Shown: positions 48,760 to 56,709 of the stretch, piece after piece
Layout of the letters: each line of letters begins with the position of its first letter
Position numbering within the stretch: position 1 is the first letter of the stretch
Assembly (NCBI RefSeq): GCF_039534085.1
Contig: NZ_BAAAUT010000010.1
Coordinates: forward strand, 62,001-126,000
Source of the DNA: Planomonospora_B alba
GTDB lineage: Bacteria > Actinomycetota > Actinomycetes > Streptosporangiales > Streptosporangiaceae
DNA length: 64,000 bases
Direction of reading: 5' to 3'
Made by a program: the position numbers and the translations under genes
Notes under the pieces: generated by a model
Seen by the model: the letters and a program-made list of their open reading frames with translations, nothing else
The model's database searches: none
Told to the model about the DNA's origin: nothing

Positions 48760-49713
48760 ATGAGCATCGATCTCCCCCTGGTCGCGGGGTCGTTCCTGGT
48801 CGCGGTCGTCGTCGGCCTGACCGGCATGGGCGGCGGCGCGCTGATGACGCCCATGATGATGCTGTTCTTCAACGTGCCGCCGCTCGCGGCGGTCTCCAGC
48901 GACCTGGTCGCCTCGGCGGTGATGAAGCCGGTGGGCGGGATCGTGCACATGCGCCGGGGCACGGTGAACCTGCGGCTGGTCGGGTGGCTGTGCGCCGGCT
49001 CGGTGCCCGCCGCCTTCAGCGGGGTGCTCGTCGCCCGCGCCTTCGGCGACGGCGAGCAGGTCCAGCAGGTGGTCAAGTACGCCCTGGGCGTCGCGCTGCT
49101 GCTGGCCGTGGCGGGACTGGTCGCCAAGGCGTGGATCGCCCGGCACGAGGGGCCCTCTTCGGCGGGTCTCGACGAGATCGACGTGCGCCCCATCCCGACG
49201 TTACTGGTCGGTATGGTCGGAGGCGTCGTGGTCGGCATCTCCTCGGTCGGCTCCGGCTCGCTCATCATCGTGGCGCTGCTCGCGCTCTACCCCGCCCTGC
49301 GCGCCAACCAGCTCGTCGGCACCGACCTGGTCCAGGCCGTCCCGCTGGTCGCCTCGGCCGCCCTCGGCCACCTGCTCTTCGGCGACTTCCAGCTGGACCT
49401 CACCACCTCGCTGCTCGTCGGCTCGATCCCCGGCGTCTACCTCGGCGCGCGCATCTCCTCGCGCGCCCCCGGCGGCGTCATCCGCGCGCTGCTCGCCGTC
49501 GTGCTGCTCGCCTCGGCGCTCAAGCTGCTCGGTGTGGGCAACACCGCCACCCTGTGGATCCTGGGCGGCGCGACGGCCGCCGGGGCGGCGGGCTGGTCAC
49601 TTCTGCGGAACCGCGGTGGCGCGCAGGTAGGGGTCGCCGGCGAGCTCCCGGAAGGCGCGGCGCCCGCCGGGAGTGGTGTCGAAGCGGGTGTCTCCGCGCG
49701 GGGCGGCCGGTGA
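48760..49713 (+). CDS. TSUP (TauE/SafE-type) anion permease with a TTA codon
   Basis: The 317-residue product has eight to nine membrane segments and two homologous halves. Each half has a TSUP core: VVGLTGMGGGALMTPMMMLFF near residue 17-38 and VVVGISSVGSGSLIIVALLALYPAL near residue 160. TSUP proteins export or import sulfite, thiosulfate, sulfoacetate and similar anions. Its place next to cysC makes a sulfur anion likely. Codon 148 (49201) is TTA leucine, a rare codon in this DNA. I chose ATG 48760. The last 39 codons overlap the convergent GH26 gene and lack a recognisable fold, so the natural C-terminus may be a read-in of antisense sequence. Confidence 0.88.
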   Translation: MSIDLPLVAGSFLVAVVVGLTGMGGGALMTPMMMLFFNVPPLAAVSSDLVASAVMKPVGGIVHMRRGTVNLRLVGWLCAGSVPAAFSGVLVARAFGDGEQVQQVVKYALGVALLLAVAGLVAKAWIARHEGPSSAGLDEIDVRPIPTLLVGMVGGVVVGISSVGSGSLIIVALLALYPALRANQLVGTDLVQAVPLVASAALGHLLFGDFQLDLTTSLLVGSIPGVYLGARISSRAPGGVIRALLAVVLLASALKLLGVGNTATLWILGGATAAGAAGWSLLRNRGGAQVGVAGELPEGAAPAGSGVEAGVSARGGR

Positions 49714-50742
49714 GTCGAAGTAGACCAGCGCCTTGATCTGCGGGTAGCGCCGCAGCTCCTGGCGGACCGAGGCGTAGAAGGACGACTTGAACCACGGCTG
49801 CTCCGGCCGCTCGAACACGCCCCACTCGGCGACCATGATGGGCTTGCCGGGGAAGCGCCATTGCATCCAGCGGTAGAACCCCGGCCAGTCGGGGAACTCC
49901 GTGCGGGTCTTGTTGATCAGCCCGTCGAAGGTCTGCACCCTGTCGTCGACGTACGGGTCCATGGCGACCCAGTCGACCACGTCGTCGCCCGGGTAGAGCT
50001 CCTCGAACCAGGGCTTCGAGGCCCAGTTCGGCGCGCCCATGTAGGTCATGACGGTGACCGCGTTGCGCACCCCTCCGGCGCGCAGCCGCTCGACCACGTG
50101 CCGGAACATCGCCGCGTAGTCCCGGGCGGTCATCCCCGAGCCGGGATCCGGGCGCACGTCGTTCTCCGGCTCGTGGTGCACGGTCAGGAAGAAGCGCTCG
50201 GGGAAGGTCGTGCGGATGTGCGCGGCCAGCCGGTCGATCCGCTGGTCCAGGGCGCCGGCGGCGATCTGCGCCCAGGTGTGCCCGAAGGAGGGCTTCCAGT
50301 TGACCAGCAGCAGCCTGCGCCCGGCGGGGTCGCGGGCCGCGGCCAGCTCCTGCGGGGTGGGGAAGAGCTCGTCCTCGCGGTGGTAGACGTGCACGATGTC
50401 GGCCCTGCGGCCCATGCGCCGCTCGGCTCGCGCCAGCGCCCGGTCGGGCCGCCTGCCGGTGAACACCTCCGGCGCCACCCCCCACCAGGCCCCGCAGGAG
50501 GGGATGAGCTTGGCGCTGGCCTCGCAGGCCGACATCGAGGGCGCGTCGAGGTCCAGCAGCCCGCCGCTGCGGACCGCGCTCTGCCGCGTCGTCTCCCAGG
50601 AGACCCCCGCGGCCTGGCCGCACGCGCTCACCCCCAGGACGAGGGCCATACCGGCACCGGCGATTACGGGCATCCTCAAAGTTCGCCTTAAATCGGCTTT
50701 TGTCCGATACAACGGTCCCTCACAGATGATCCGTCCGCGCAT
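49597..50742 (-). CDS. GH26-family glycoside hydrolase lipoprotein
   Basis: The 381-residue product has a signal segment ending in the lipobox VSAC (Cys about residue 41) and a TIM-barrel of the GH26 type. The acid/base Glu is in LTVHHEPENDV (about residue 192) and the nucleophile in IMVAEWGVFE (about residue 312). An aromatic-rich subsite is near DPYVDDRVQTFD. GH26 enzymes cut beta-mannan or mixed-linkage glycans; here it could trim the polysaccharide made by the neighbouring cluster. The start is ATG 50742, with GGAAGG 7 bases upstream. An ATG at 50673 with a shorter signal segment is possible. The gene is divergent from the Wzz-like gene and overlaps the TSUP gene tail to tail by 117 bases. 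Confidence 0.88.
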   Translation of the reverse strand: MRGRIICEGPLYRTKADLRRTLRMPVIAGAGMALVLGVSACGQAAGVSWETTRQSAVRSGGLLDLDAPSMSACEASAKLIPSCGAWWGVAPEVFTGRRPDRALARAERRMGRRADIVHVYHREDELFPTPQELAAARDPAGRRLLLVNWKPSFGHTWAQIAAGALDQRIDRLAAHIRTTFPERFFLTVHHEPENDVRPDPGSGMTARDYAAMFRHVVERLRAGGVRNAVTVMTYMGAPNWASKPWFEELYPGDDVVDWVAMDPYVDDRVQTFDGLINKTRTEFPDWPGFYRWMQWRFPGKPIMVAEWGVFERPEQPWFKSSFYASVRQELRRYPQIKALVYFDSPAAPRGDTRFDTTPGGRRAFRELAGDPYLRATAVPQK

Positions 50743-51001
50743 TTCTTTACCTTCCGCGGGTCACACCATCCCACCCGCCGGACGTGCTGCGTCGCAGATT
50801 TTGCCGGACCATGCCGCCTCCCCGGTACAGCATCGAGGAAATATCGGATGAACCGTCGTTATCTTGGCGTGATTGGCACCGCCTGCGCGAAGAAAATCTT
50901 GGGTATGCGGTCAGGAAAATAGCATTCCGGCCTATAGTCCTGAGGGTTCCCAGCGTCGGCCTCCCCCCGAGAGGCCCAGCCCGAGAGGGACTCCACACCG
51001 C
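50743..51001. promoter_or_regulatory. Divergent promoter region of the polysaccharide locus
   Basis: This 259-base gap separates the leftward GH26 gene from the rightward Wzz-like gene and has clearly lower GC than its surroundings, especially 50830-50940. A TATAGT hexamer at 50933-50938 is a good -10 for the rightward operon, about 65 bases before its start. No -35 is obvious. I see no gene here. A shared regulator for both directions is possible. Confidence 0.5.
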
Positions 51002-52525
51002 ATGAGCCTGTCGCCGGATCCCCCTGCCCGCCATACCGGCGGAGACCTGGCGGACTACGCGTCGCTGTTCCGCCGCCGCTGGCCGACCATCCTGCTGTGC
51101 CTCGCCGCCGGGACCGGCGGCGGCGGCGCCCTGCTCTGGACCACCCCGCCGTCCTACACCTCCACCGCCTACGTCCTGGTGACCCCGACCGGCGTCCAGG
51201 AGCAGACCAACCAGGTGACCAGCAGGCAGCGCGAGGCCCTCAACCTCGACACCGAGGCGCAGATCGCCCAGTCCGCCGTGGTCGCGAAGAAGGCCCAGGA
51301 CGTGCTCAAGAGCGCCCCCGGCCCGGTCGACGTCTCCGTGCCGCCCAACACCTCGGTCCTGCAGATCTCCTACACCGCGGCCGACCCCAACAGCGCCGCC
51401 GCCGGCGCCGGCGCGTACGCCCGGGCCTACCTCGCCCACCGCCGCGAGGCCGCCGAGAAGGCGCTGGCCCTCCAGCTGGAGACATACCTGGACAAGCTGA
51501 AGCAGCTCAACGGGAGCCTGGCCAAGGTGCTGGACGCGCTGCCCGGCCTGGAGCGCGGCAGCGCCGACCACACCATCGCGCTGCAGAAGCGCAGCGTGCT
51601 CAGCCGCCAGATCTACAACCTCACCGTCAAGTACGACGCGCACAAGACCATCGCGATCACCCCCGGCTCGGTGATCAGCGAGGCGACCGCCCCGGAGGAG
51701 CCCAGCGCCCCCATCCCGCCCCTGTACCTCGGCAGCGGTTTCATGGTCGGCCTGCTCACCGGGGTCGGGCTCGCCTGGCTCCGCGACCGGCTCGACACCC
51801 GGCTCCGCGAGGCGGGCGACATCCCCCGCCTGACCGGTCTCGACCTCGTCAGCGGGCGCCAGGTCACCGACCTGGCGGCCGCGGGGACCGCGGTGCTGCT
51901 GGTCCCGCTGCCCGGGACCTCGTCGCGGGAGGTGGCGCTGGCCGTACGGCGGCTGCAGGAGGGCGGCGTCCCGGTGCTCGGCGCGCTCGCCGCCGCGCGC
52001 GACGACGCCCCCGGTGACCCGCCGGGAAAATCCGCAGGCGGGGGGAGCAGGAACGGCGCCCGGCCTCCGGCGGGCCGCGTCAACGGCGCGCCGGTCCCCA
52101 CCGCCGCACGGCCGCCCGCGGCCGGAACGAGGTCCCCCGCCCACCGGGAACCCCCCGCAGACGGGGAGTGGACCACCCCGACCCGTGAGGCCGCCACCCG
52201 CCCCTCGCGGACCGTCCCCGCCCACGAGGGCACCCCGGCCCGTGAGGCCGCCACCGGCCCGTCCCGGACCGTCCCCGCCCGAGAGGGCGCGGGCGGCGGC
52301 CCGCGCGCCCGCGCCGCCCGCGGGACCGCCCCCCGCGGGCTCCCCCACGACGTGCCCGAGCCCGACGCCACCGTCGAGATCGCCCTGGCCGACGTGCGCA
52401 GCGCGCTCCGCCGCCCCTCTCCCGCCGACCGGCGCGCGGGCGTGGACGACGCGCCGGACGACACTCCGGAGAGCGCTCCGCTCGCGCACGTGCCCGCGGT
52501 CGGCAAGCGGGTGTTCCCGCCGTGA
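51002..52525 (+). CDS. Wzz-like polysaccharide co-polymerase with disordered tail
   Basis: The 507-residue product has a Wzz/chain-length-determinant layout. One membrane helix lies near residues 28-48 (WPTILLCLAAGTGGGGALLW) and a second near 240-262 (LYLGSGFMVGLLTGVGLAWL), with an extracellular helical domain between them (about 50-235, containing LALQLETYLDKLKQLNGSLAKVL). A Pro-Gly motif precedes the second helix. After the second helix comes a basic juxtamembrane stretch (RDRLDTRLREAGDIPR) and a long cytoplasmic region ending in a Pro/Arg/Ala-rich tail. That tail contains two 19-residue repeats. No Walker motif is present, so it is not a fused tyrosine kinase. It heads a five-gene overlapping operon. 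Confidence 0.87.
   Translation: MSLSPDPPARHTGGDLADYASLFRRRWPTILLCLAAGTGGGGALLWTTPPSYTSTAYVLVTPTGVQEQTNQVTSRQREALNLDTEAQIAQSAVVAKKAQDVLKSAPGPVDVSVPPNTSVLQISYTAADPNSAAAGAGAYARAYLAHRREAAEKALALQLETYLDKLKQLNGSLAKVLDALPGLERGSADHTIALQKRSVLSRQIYNLTVKYDAHKTIAITPGSVISEATAPEEPSAPIPPLYLGSGFMVGLLTGVGLAWLRDRLDTRLREAGDIPRLTGLDLVSGRQVTDLAAAGTAVLLVPLPGTSSREVALAVRRLQEGGVPVLGALAAARDDAPGDPPGKSAGGGSRNGARPPAGRVNGAPVPTAARPPAAGTRSPAHREPPADGEWTTPTREAATRPSRTVPAHEGTPAREAATGPSRTVPAREGAGGGPRARAARGTAPRGLPHDVPEPDATVEIALADVRSALRRPSPADRRAGVDDAPDDTPESAPLAHVPAVGKRVFPP
52184..52297. repeat. 57-bp tandem repeat in the Wzz-like tail
   Basis: Two adjacent 57-base units (52184-52240, 52241-52297) encode the 19-residue repeats REAATRPSRTVPAHEGTPA and REAATGPSRTVPAREGAGG. 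The frame is preserved, so copy-number change would lengthen or shorten the disordered cytoplasmic tail. Confidence 0.75.
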
Positions 52526-53817
52526 GGCTCCCGCCCCCGGCGAGCCTGCCCATCGCCGCGTTCCTGGTCGGCTACCCCCTCTGGTGGGCGCTGGGCTTCG
52601 GCGGGCTGGCCGTGGTCGTGCTGGCCCCGGCGATGGCGGTCGTCCTGTGGCGGCGCCGCCCGGTAAAGGTGCCGTCCGGGTTCGGGCTCTGGCTGCTGCT
52701 GCTCGCCGGCTACCTGGTCAGCGCGCTCATGCTCGCCGAGATGCCCCCCGACACCTACGGCGAGTTCGGCGCGGGACGGGTGATCGGCTACCTGATGCGC
52801 CTGGCCCTCTACGTCTCCCTGACGATCATGATCCTCTACCTGGGGAACCTCACCGAGCACGAGCTGCCGCAGCTCGCCCTGGTGCGCATGCTCGGCGTGC
52901 TGTTCCTCACGACCGTCGCGGGCGGGCTGCTGGGCGTGCTCGCCCCGCACGTGCAGTTCACCTCACCGGTGGAGCGCCTGCTGCCCGGCTGGATCAGCGG
53001 CAACTCCTTCGTGCAGAACCTCATCCACCCCACCGCCGCCCAGATGCAGAAGGTCCTCGGCCACGCCTCCCCCCGCCCCGAGGCCCCCTTCGAGTGGGCC
53101 AACGCCTGGGGCAGCAACTTCTCGGTGCTGCTCGTCTGGTTCGTGGTCGGCTGGTGGGTGCACGGCGGGCCGCGCCGGCGCCTGGCCGTGGTCCCGCTGC
53201 TCGCCCTCGCCTCCGTGCCCGTCGTCTACTCGCTCAACCGCGGCCTCTGGATCGGCCTCGGCATAGCCGTCGCCTACCTGGTCCTGCGGACGCACCGGCG
53301 GCGGCGCCTGGTGATCTGCTCGGCCGTCGCGGCGGGAGCCCTGGCCTTCACCTTGAGCCCCCTCCAGCCGCTGGTCTCCCAGCGCCTGGACAACCCGCAC
53401 AGCAACGACATCCGCGCCTTCACCGTCTCGGCCACCATCGCCGCCGCCACCACCTCGCCCGTCATCGGCTACGGCAACAACCGCAGCGCCCGGGGGAACT
53501 ACCGGACCATCACCACCGGCAAGAGCGACTGGTGCGACACCTGCGGCCACCCGCCGCTGGGCAGCGACGGCCAGCTCTGGCACCTGATGATCACACAGGG
53601 CTTCGTCGGCGCCGCGCTCTACGTCGCGTTCTTCACCGGAGCCGTCCGGCGGCACTGGGCCGACCGCTCGCCGATCGGCATGGCCGGCGTCCTGGTGATG
53701 ATCCTCACCCTCCTCTACATGTTCGTCTACGACGGGCTGGTCACACCGCTCAGCCTCTATCTGATCTCGTTCGCGCTGCTCTGGAGAAACTCGATGGCAC
53801 GGGGGACCATCTCATGA
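52522..53817 (+). CDS. O-antigen polymerase/ligase-like membrane protein (Wzy/WaaL type)
   Basis: The 431-residue product has ten or more hydrophobic segments and the large periplasmic loop near residues 140-180 and 310-355 typical of Wzy polymerases and O-antigen ligases. Characteristic features are NRGLWIGLGIAVAYLVL with an Arg after the loop, IGYGNNRSARGNY, and a His in LGSDGQLWHLMITQGFVGAALY. It would link repeat units on the outer face of the membrane or transfer them to an acceptor. The GTG start overlaps the previous TGA (GTGA), and its end overlaps the next gene by 4 bases. Polymerase versus ligase cannot be decided from sequence. Confidence 0.85.
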   Translation: MRLPPPASLPIAAFLVGYPLWWALGFGGLAVVVLAPAMAVVLWRRRPVKVPSGFGLWLLLLAGYLVSALMLAEMPPDTYGEFGAGRVIGYLMRLALYVSLTIMILYLGNLTEHELPQLALVRMLGVLFLTTVAGGLLGVLAPHVQFTSPVERLLPGWISGNSFVQNLIHPTAAQMQKVLGHASPRPEAPFEWANAWGSNFSVLLVWFVVGWWVHGGPRRRLAVVPLLALASVPVVYSLNRGLWIGLGIAVAYLVLRTHRRRRLVICSAVAAGALAFTLSPLQPLVSQRLDNPHSNDIRAFTVSATIAAATTSPVIGYGNNRSARGNYRTITTGKSDWCDTCGHPPLGSDGQLWHLMITQGFVGAALYVAFFTGAVRRHWADRSPIGMAGVLVMILTLLYMFVYDGLVTPLSLYLISFALLWRNSMARGTIS

Positions 53818-54779
53818 ACGACACCCGGGTACGGCTGCGCTATCTCCGGCAGACCATCGGCCTGCTCTTCCCCGGCTCCGGCGAGGCCCGGCCGTACAGT
53901 CTGCTGCCGCACCCCCTGCTGCCGCGCAGGCTCGCGCCGCGCGCCTGGTGGCACCCCGGCGGGAAGGTCATGGTCCCCACCGGCGGGGACACCATCGAGA
54001 CCTACCTGAGCGAGGTCCTGGGCACCCCGGTCCGGGTGGCGCTGCACGTCCGTCCCGCCCGGCGGGCCAACCGCAAGCCGATCCTGGAGGCCCGCGGCCC
54101 CGGCGGGCCGGTCGCCTTCGTCAAGGTCGGCGACACCCCCCGCGCCCGGGAACTCGTCGCCCACGAAGCGCGCACCCTCGGCATGCTCGCCGAGGCGCCG
54201 CTGAAGACCGTCGTCGCGCCCGCCGTTCTCCACCACGGCTCCTGGCGCGGCCTGTCGGTCCTGGCCCTGTCCCCCCTCCCGGTACGGCGCGGCACGCCCG
54301 GCGAGGACCTGCGCACCGCGGCGATCCACGAGATCAGCGCGCTCGGCGGGAACAGCGGGAACGGCGCACCCGCGGGGAGCGGCACGCCGGGCGAGAAGAG
54401 CGCACCCGGAGGCGGGAAGCGGTTCGCCTGGCACGGCGACTTCTCCCCGTGGAACATCGCCCCCGGCCCGGACGGCCGGCTGCTGGTGTGGGACTGGGAG
54501 CGGTTCGGCACCGGGGTGCCGCTCGGATTCGACGCCCTCCACCACTTCTTCCACCGGGCCCTGCGCCGGATGAGGCCGGTCACCGCCGCCCGCGCGTGCC
54601 TCGCGCAGGCGCTGCCGCTGCTGGCCCCGTTCGGCCTGTCGGCGGGCGAGGCCCGGCTGACCGCGGTCCACTACCTGGCCGTGCTGGCCGACCGGCACGC
54701 CGCCGACGGCCACGAACCGCTCGGCCCGCCCGCCACCTGGCTCACGCCCGTCGTCGACTCCCAGGAGGTCCTGACGTGA
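53814..54779 (+). CDS. Phosphotransferase-fold (APH/choline-kinase-like) protein
   Basis: The 321-residue product ends with a kinase-like core. RFAWHGDFSPWNIA matches the Brenner motif HGDxxxxN of aminoglycoside phosphotransferase-type kinases (about residue 207), and RLLVWDWERFGTG carries the metal-binding Asp. A glycine-rich N-lobe is hard to see, and a low-complexity Gly/Ser/Pro insert (about 178-200) precedes the motif. ATG 53814 overlaps the preceding stop (ATGA). Within this locus it could phosphorylate a sugar, lipid carrier or glycan, but it may also be catalytically altered. The substrate is unknown. The next gene overlaps by 4 bases. Confidence 0.75.
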   Translation: MNDTRVRLRYLRQTIGLLFPGSGEARPYSLLPHPLLPRRLAPRAWWHPGGKVMVPTGGDTIETYLSEVLGTPVRVALHVRPARRANRKPILEARGPGGPVAFVKVGDTPRARELVAHEARTLGMLAEAPLKTVVAPAVLHHGSWRGLSVLALSPLPVRRGTPGEDLRTAAIHEISALGGNSGNGAPAGSGTPGEKSAPGGGKRFAWHGDFSPWNIAPGPDGRLLVWDWERFGTGVPLGFDALHHFFHRALRRMRPVTAARACLAQALPLLAPFGLSAGEARLTAVHYLAVLADRHAADGHEPLGPPATWLTPVVDSQEVLT

Positions 54780-55633
54780 ACCCCGTGCTGAAACGCCCGG
54801 TGCACGCCATGTCGCGGACCACGGGCCGGATCACCTCCGGCAGCCGGGTCCTGCCGTCCTTCCTGATCATCGGGGCGCAGCGCTCCGGTACGACCTCGCT
54901 CTACCGGGCGCTCGCCCGCCACCCGCTCGTGCTCAAACCCGTCCTGCACAAGGGCGTGCACTACTTCGACATGGCCTACCACCGCGGCCTGCCCTGGTAC
55001 CGGGCGCACTTCCCGCTGCGCGCCACGGCCGCGCGCCTGGCCCGCCGCCACGGCCGCCGCCCCCAGGCCTTCGAGTCCTCGCCCTACTACCTGTTCCACC
55101 CGCTGGCCGCCTCCCGGATCGCCGCCGACCTGCCAGGCGTGAAGCTCGTCGTGCTGGTCCGCGACCCGGTCGAGCGCGCCTTCTCCGCGCACGCCCACGA
55201 GCTGGCCCGCGGCTTCGAGACCGAACCGTGCTTCGCCCGCGCCCTGGAACTGGAGGACGAGCGGCTGGCCGGGGCCCAGGAGGCGCTGACCGCCTCGCCG
55301 CATGCGGCGCACCACTCCCACCGCCACCACGCCTACCTGGCCCGGGGACGCTACGCCGAGCAGCTCGCCCGGCTGGAACCGCTGGTCGGCCGGGACCGGA
55401 TCCTCGTGCTGGACAGCGGCGAGCTCTTCACCCGGCCGCGGGCCGCCTACGACCGGGTGCTGGACTTCCTCGGCCTGCCGCACCTCGGCGAGGCGGTGGT
55501 CGAGCGGCACAACGCCCGCCCCCGGCCCGCGCCGATGCCCGCCCCGCTCCGCCGCGAGCTGACCGCGTACTTCGAGCGGTCCGACGCCCTGCTCACCTCC
55601 TGGCTCGGCGCGGAGCCCTCGTGGCGGGCCTGA
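54776..55633 (+). CDS. PAPS-dependent sulfotransferase 1
   Basis: The 285-residue product is a sulfotransferase with the 5'-phosphosulfate loop FLIIGAQRSGTTSLYRALARHP (about residues 29-50). The 3'-phosphate site is KLVVLVRDPVERAFSAHAHELARG (about residue 122). The segment SSPYYLFHPLAASRI is typical of the heparan/glycan-type bacterial sulfotransferase group. It transfers sulfate from PAPS to a hydroxyl, probably on a sugar of the locus product. The GTG start at 54776 follows a perfect AGGAGG and overlaps the previous stop. Its end overlaps sulfotransferase 2 by 13 bases. Confidence 0.9.
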   Translation: MNPVLKRPVHAMSRTTGRITSGSRVLPSFLIIGAQRSGTTSLYRALARHPLVLKPVLHKGVHYFDMAYHRGLPWYRAHFPLRATAARLARRHGRRPQAFESSPYYLFHPLAASRIAADLPGVKLVVLVRDPVERAFSAHAHELARGFETEPCFARALELEDERLAGAQEALTASPHAAHHSHRHHAYLARGRYAEQLARLEPLVGRDRILVLDSGELFTRPRAAYDRVLDFLGLPHLGEAVVERHNARPRPAPMPAPLRRELTAYFERSDALLTSWLGAEPSWRA

Positions 55634-56562
55634 GGCGGATCGCCGCGGGAGCGGAGCCGGCGCCCCCCGTCCTGGTGACCGGGCTACCGCGTAGCGGCAC
55701 GAGCTGGACCGGCCGGATGCTCGTCGCGGGCGGCGAACTGGTCTACGTCAACGAGCCGCTCAACCCGCTGCCCCGGCCGGGCCGCTCCCCCGGCGTGCTC
55801 GACGCCGACGTCACCCACCGCTTCCAGTACATCCACGCCGGCGACGACGAGGTGTGGCTGCGTGCCTTCCGCGACACCACCACGCTGCGCTACCGGTTCG
55901 CGGCCGAGCTGCGCCGCAACCGCGCACCGTACGACCTGGCCCGCATGGTCCGGTACGGCACCGCGTTCACCTTCGGGCGGCTGACCGGCCGCCGGGCCCT
56001 GCTCGACGACCCGTTCGCGCTGCTGTCCGCGGGCTGGTTCGCCGAGCGGCTGGGCTGCCGGGTGATCGTCCTGGTCCGCGACCCGGTGGCGTTCGCCGGC
56101 AGCTGGAAGCGGCTCGGCTGGACGGTGGACTTCCGTGAACTGCTGGACCAGCCGGCGCTGCTCCGCGACCACCCCCGGATCGCGGAGCTGCGCCCGCTGG
56201 TGGACTGCCGGGACCACCTGGTCAGGAACACCGCCCTGTGGCGGGTCGCCGCGGCCGTCGCCGCCGACCTCGCCGCCCGCCACCCGCAGATCCTCCTGGT
56301 CCGCTACGAGGACCTGGCCGCCGACCCGGTGGCGGGCTTCCGCCGCCTGTACGGCTGGGCGGGCCTGACCTGGTCGGCGCGGGCCGAGCGGCGCGTCCGC
56401 CGCGCCTGCACGGCCTCCGGCTCGTCCCGGGCCGGTTTCGCCTGGCACGGCCTGTCCCGCACCGCCTACCGGCCGATGGACTCCCGCCGGGCCCCGGCCG
56501 AGGCACGCGGTCGGCTCAGCCCGCAGGAGGCCCGGCGGGTCATGGAGCTCGCCTCCTCCTGA
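55621..56562 (+). CDS. PAPS-dependent sulfotransferase 2
   Basis: The 313-residue product carries the 5'-phosphosulfate loop VLVTGLPRSGTSWTGRML (about residues 17-34) and the 3'-phosphate site CRVIVLVRDPVAFAGSWKRLGW (about residue 150). The segment between them, GGELVYVNEPLNPLPRPGR, resembles the sulfotransferase family that acts on glycans or lipids. The C-terminus ends RLSPQEARRVMELASS. It is clearly different from sulfotransferase 1, so the two probably modify different positions. The GTG at 55621 has GGAG 6 bases upstream and lies within the end of the previous gene. This is the last gene of the rightward operon, followed by a bidirectional terminator. Confidence 0.9.
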   Translation: MAGLRRIAAGAEPAPPVLVTGLPRSGTSWTGRMLVAGGELVYVNEPLNPLPRPGRSPGVLDADVTHRFQYIHAGDDEVWLRAFRDTTTLRYRFAAELRRNRAPYDLARMVRYGTAFTFGRLTGRRALLDDPFALLSAGWFAERLGCRVIVLVRDPVAFAGSWKRLGWTVDFRELLDQPALLRDHPRIAELRPLVDCRDHLVRNTALWRVAAAVAADLAARHPQILLVRYEDLAADPVAGFRRLYGWAGLTWSARAERRVRRACTASGSSRAGFAWHGLSRTAYRPMDSRRAPAEARGRLSPQEARRVMELASS

Positions 56563-56658
56563 CCTCCCGCCAGGGCGACCGGGCGGGAGGTCCGCAGCGG
56601 CGCCGGGCGCCCGCGCGGGGACGCGCGCGCCCGCGGAAGGGCCCCGCGAGACGGCGGA

Positions 56659-56693
56659 GGGGCCCCCTCCCTCGGGCGGCGGGAGGGGGCCCC
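56659..56693. terminator. Bidirectional hairpin between the two convergent operons
   Basis: A perfect 13-bp stem, GGGGCCCCCTCCC/GGGAGGGGGCCCC, with a 9-base loop lies between the sulfotransferase 2 stop (56562) and the GT26 stop (56710). It is well placed to end both operons. No T-run is present. Confidence 0.65.
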
Positions 56694-56709
56694 GGTCGTC
56701 GGGCCCGCG

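Noticed and set aside
50830..50940. AT-richer stretch as a sign of a foreign insertion
   Set aside because: It has no transposase, inverted ends or target duplication, and it sits where a divergent promoter is expected.
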